This document shows positions 28,601 through 29,241 of a stretch of DNA of 29,241 nt, piece after piece. The position numbers were made by a program, and so were the translations under genes. Below the pieces are notes generated by a model, which saw only the letters and a program-made list of their open reading frames with translations, was not told where the DNA came from and did not search any database. Source of the stretch: JABMRW01 sp964396965 (GTDB lineage: Bacteria > Chloroflexota > Dehalococcoidia > Dehalococcoidales > BS750m-G39); assembly GCA_964396965.1 (NCBI GenBank), contig CAYNGD010000021.1, positions 1 to 29,241 of the forward strand. Reading direction: 5' to 3'. Numbering within the stretch: position 1 is the stretch's first letter; each line of letters begins with the position of its first letter.

Positions 28601-29164
28601 CTACAGTTGGGGTGTCACCGCCTGCCTGGTTCGTAGGAAATGGGTAAAACCCACCAGGCAGGGCAGGGCGATGCCGTAGGCGACCAGCACCCCGGGCACC
28701 CCCAGCCACCAGCAGACGAAGGGCAGCGGCACAAACAGGACAGCGCTGGCCAGAATCACGTTGCGGGAGACAACCAGGGCCAGTACTGACGGCGTGGCCA
28801 GGATAAGCATGGGCTGGGTAATGGTGGCCAGCAGCACGCCGATGGTGGTCGACTCCCCCCGCCCTCCCCGGAAGCGGAGAAAGACCGGCCAGTTATGCCC
28901 GATGACGGCGGCAGCCCCGGCCAGCAGCACCCCTATCTGGGGCAGGCTGGCAGCCTGGGCGATAACAATCGCCAGCGCCCCCTTGGCGGCATCGATAAAT
29001 CCCACCGCTACCCCGGTCTTGGCCCCCAGCTGGCGGAAGGCGTTCTGGGCACCCATGTTGCCGTCCCCCACCCGGCGGATGTCAACCTTCTTGATGCGCC
29101 CGAAGAGGTGGGCGGTGGGGATGGAGCCGAGCAGGTAGCCCAGGATTACTATCAGCCATGACAT
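28601..29164 (-). CDS. plsY: Glycerol-3-phosphate acyltransferase PlsY
   Basis: 187 residues from the ATG at 29164; a longer in-frame start would run into the tRNA. It is a polytopic membrane protein with the PlsY motifs GYLLGSIPTAHL (about 9-20), GDGNMGAQNAFRQLG (about 33-47; the family usually has GSGNxGATN) and GHNWPVFLRFRGGRGESTTIG (about 89-109; Arg in place of the usual Lys in FKGGKG). It acylates glycerol-3-phosphate from acyl phosphate, the first step of phospholipid synthesis. The unusual substitutions could indicate a diverged paralogue, but the core motifs are retained. It lies 20 bases after the tRNA-Leu gene. Confidence 0.88.
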   Translation of the reverse strand: MSWLIVILGYLLGSIPTAHLFGRIKKVDIRRVGDGNMGAQNAFRQLGAKTGVAVGFIDAAKGALAIVIAQAASLPQIGVLLAGAAAVIGHNWPVFLRFRGGRGESTTIGVLLATITQPMLILATPSVLALVVSRNVILASAVLFVPLPFVCWWLGVPGVLVAYGIALPCLVGFTHFLRTRQAVTPQL

Positions 29165-29184
29165 CTCTTTCCCCGTTCTTTTAA

Positions 29185-29241
29185 TGGTGCCGGGGGTGGG
29201 ACTCGAACCCACAAGGATTGCTCCGGCGGATTTTAAGTCCG
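29185..29241 (-). tRNA. tRNA-Leu (anticodon UAA), 3' part
   Basis: The 3' end of a class II tRNA, cut by the window edge. Visible on the minus strand: anticodon stem CGGA/TCCG with loop CTTAAAA (anticodon TAA), a variable arm with GGA-GCAA-TCC, the T arm GTGGG-TTCGAGT-CCCAC, the acceptor 3' strand CCCCGGC, discriminator A and an encoded CCA (29187-29185). The long variable arm and UAA anticodon fix it as leucine. Confidence 0.92.

Overview
The window looks like a GC-rich (roughly 60% by eye) chromosomal segment of an anaerobic Chloroflexota bacterium, most likely Dehalococcoidia or a close relative. That placement is an inference. It rests on a LexA with a Gram-positive-like operator, a split transketolase, a folate-domain-less (core) methionine synthase of the kind known from Dehalococcoides, the TldD/TldE-PAC2 cluster, DUF6485, DUF1847 and DUF1461 proteins, and many genes whose promoter lies almost on the start codon with no Shine-Dalgarno sequence. 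No rRNA, CRISPR array, transposase or phage gene is visible.

Layout. 1-70 (-): start of an Fe-S oxidoreductase or hydrogenase small subunit, with its promoter about 250 bases upstream. 611-1510 (+): lexA and a DUF6504-like gene behind a palindromic operator. 1743-7402 (+): a six-gene operon tldD-tldE-PAC2-HEAT-GNAT-DUF1847. 7399-9199 (-): two MaoC-type dehydratase subunits and an SDR dehydrogenase, probably an acyl-thioester pathway. 9453-12600 (+): methionine salvage and synthesis, mtnA-mtnP-core methionine synthase-DUF6485. 12635-13885 (+): a 35-residue basic protein, a THEP1-type NTPase and a sulfite-oxidase-like molybdoenzyme. 13882-14580 (-): a DUF1461 membrane protein. 14701-15171 (+): an acyl-CoA thioesterase. 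15426-20851 (+): dnaE-DUF2007-radC, then a second, diverged radC. 20912-21292 (+): a chagasin-like lipoprotein inhibitor. 21285-26121 (-): ogt, hpf, comF, a zinc-ribbon protein, a cupin, thpR, an amidohydrolase and rplY. 26254-28600 (+): split transketolase and TspO. 28601-29241 (-): plsY and a tRNA-Leu(UAA) cut by the window edge.

How the parts fit. DNA repair and replication recur (lexA, the DUF6504-like gene, dnaE, two radC, ogt). LexA-box-like ACA-NN-TGT motifs occur both at lexA and upstream of the second radC, so these may share SOS control. Methionine recycling (mtnA, mtnP) sits directly with a methionine synthase that lacks a folate domain.

The most unusual signals are outside the proteins: (i) a family of four related intergenic repeats whose hairpins stay paired despite base changes, one carrying a perfect G-quadruplex motif; (ii) at least six genes with leaderless or near-leaderless promoters; (iii) a strong intrinsic terminator between the transketolase promoter and the conserved part of its coding region, suggesting attenuation or a mis-assigned start; (iv) a tandem radC pair whose second copy keeps the JAMM metal motif but has lost the helix-hairpin-helix signature; and (v) tail-to-tail gene pairs that share a single CTAG as both stop codons.
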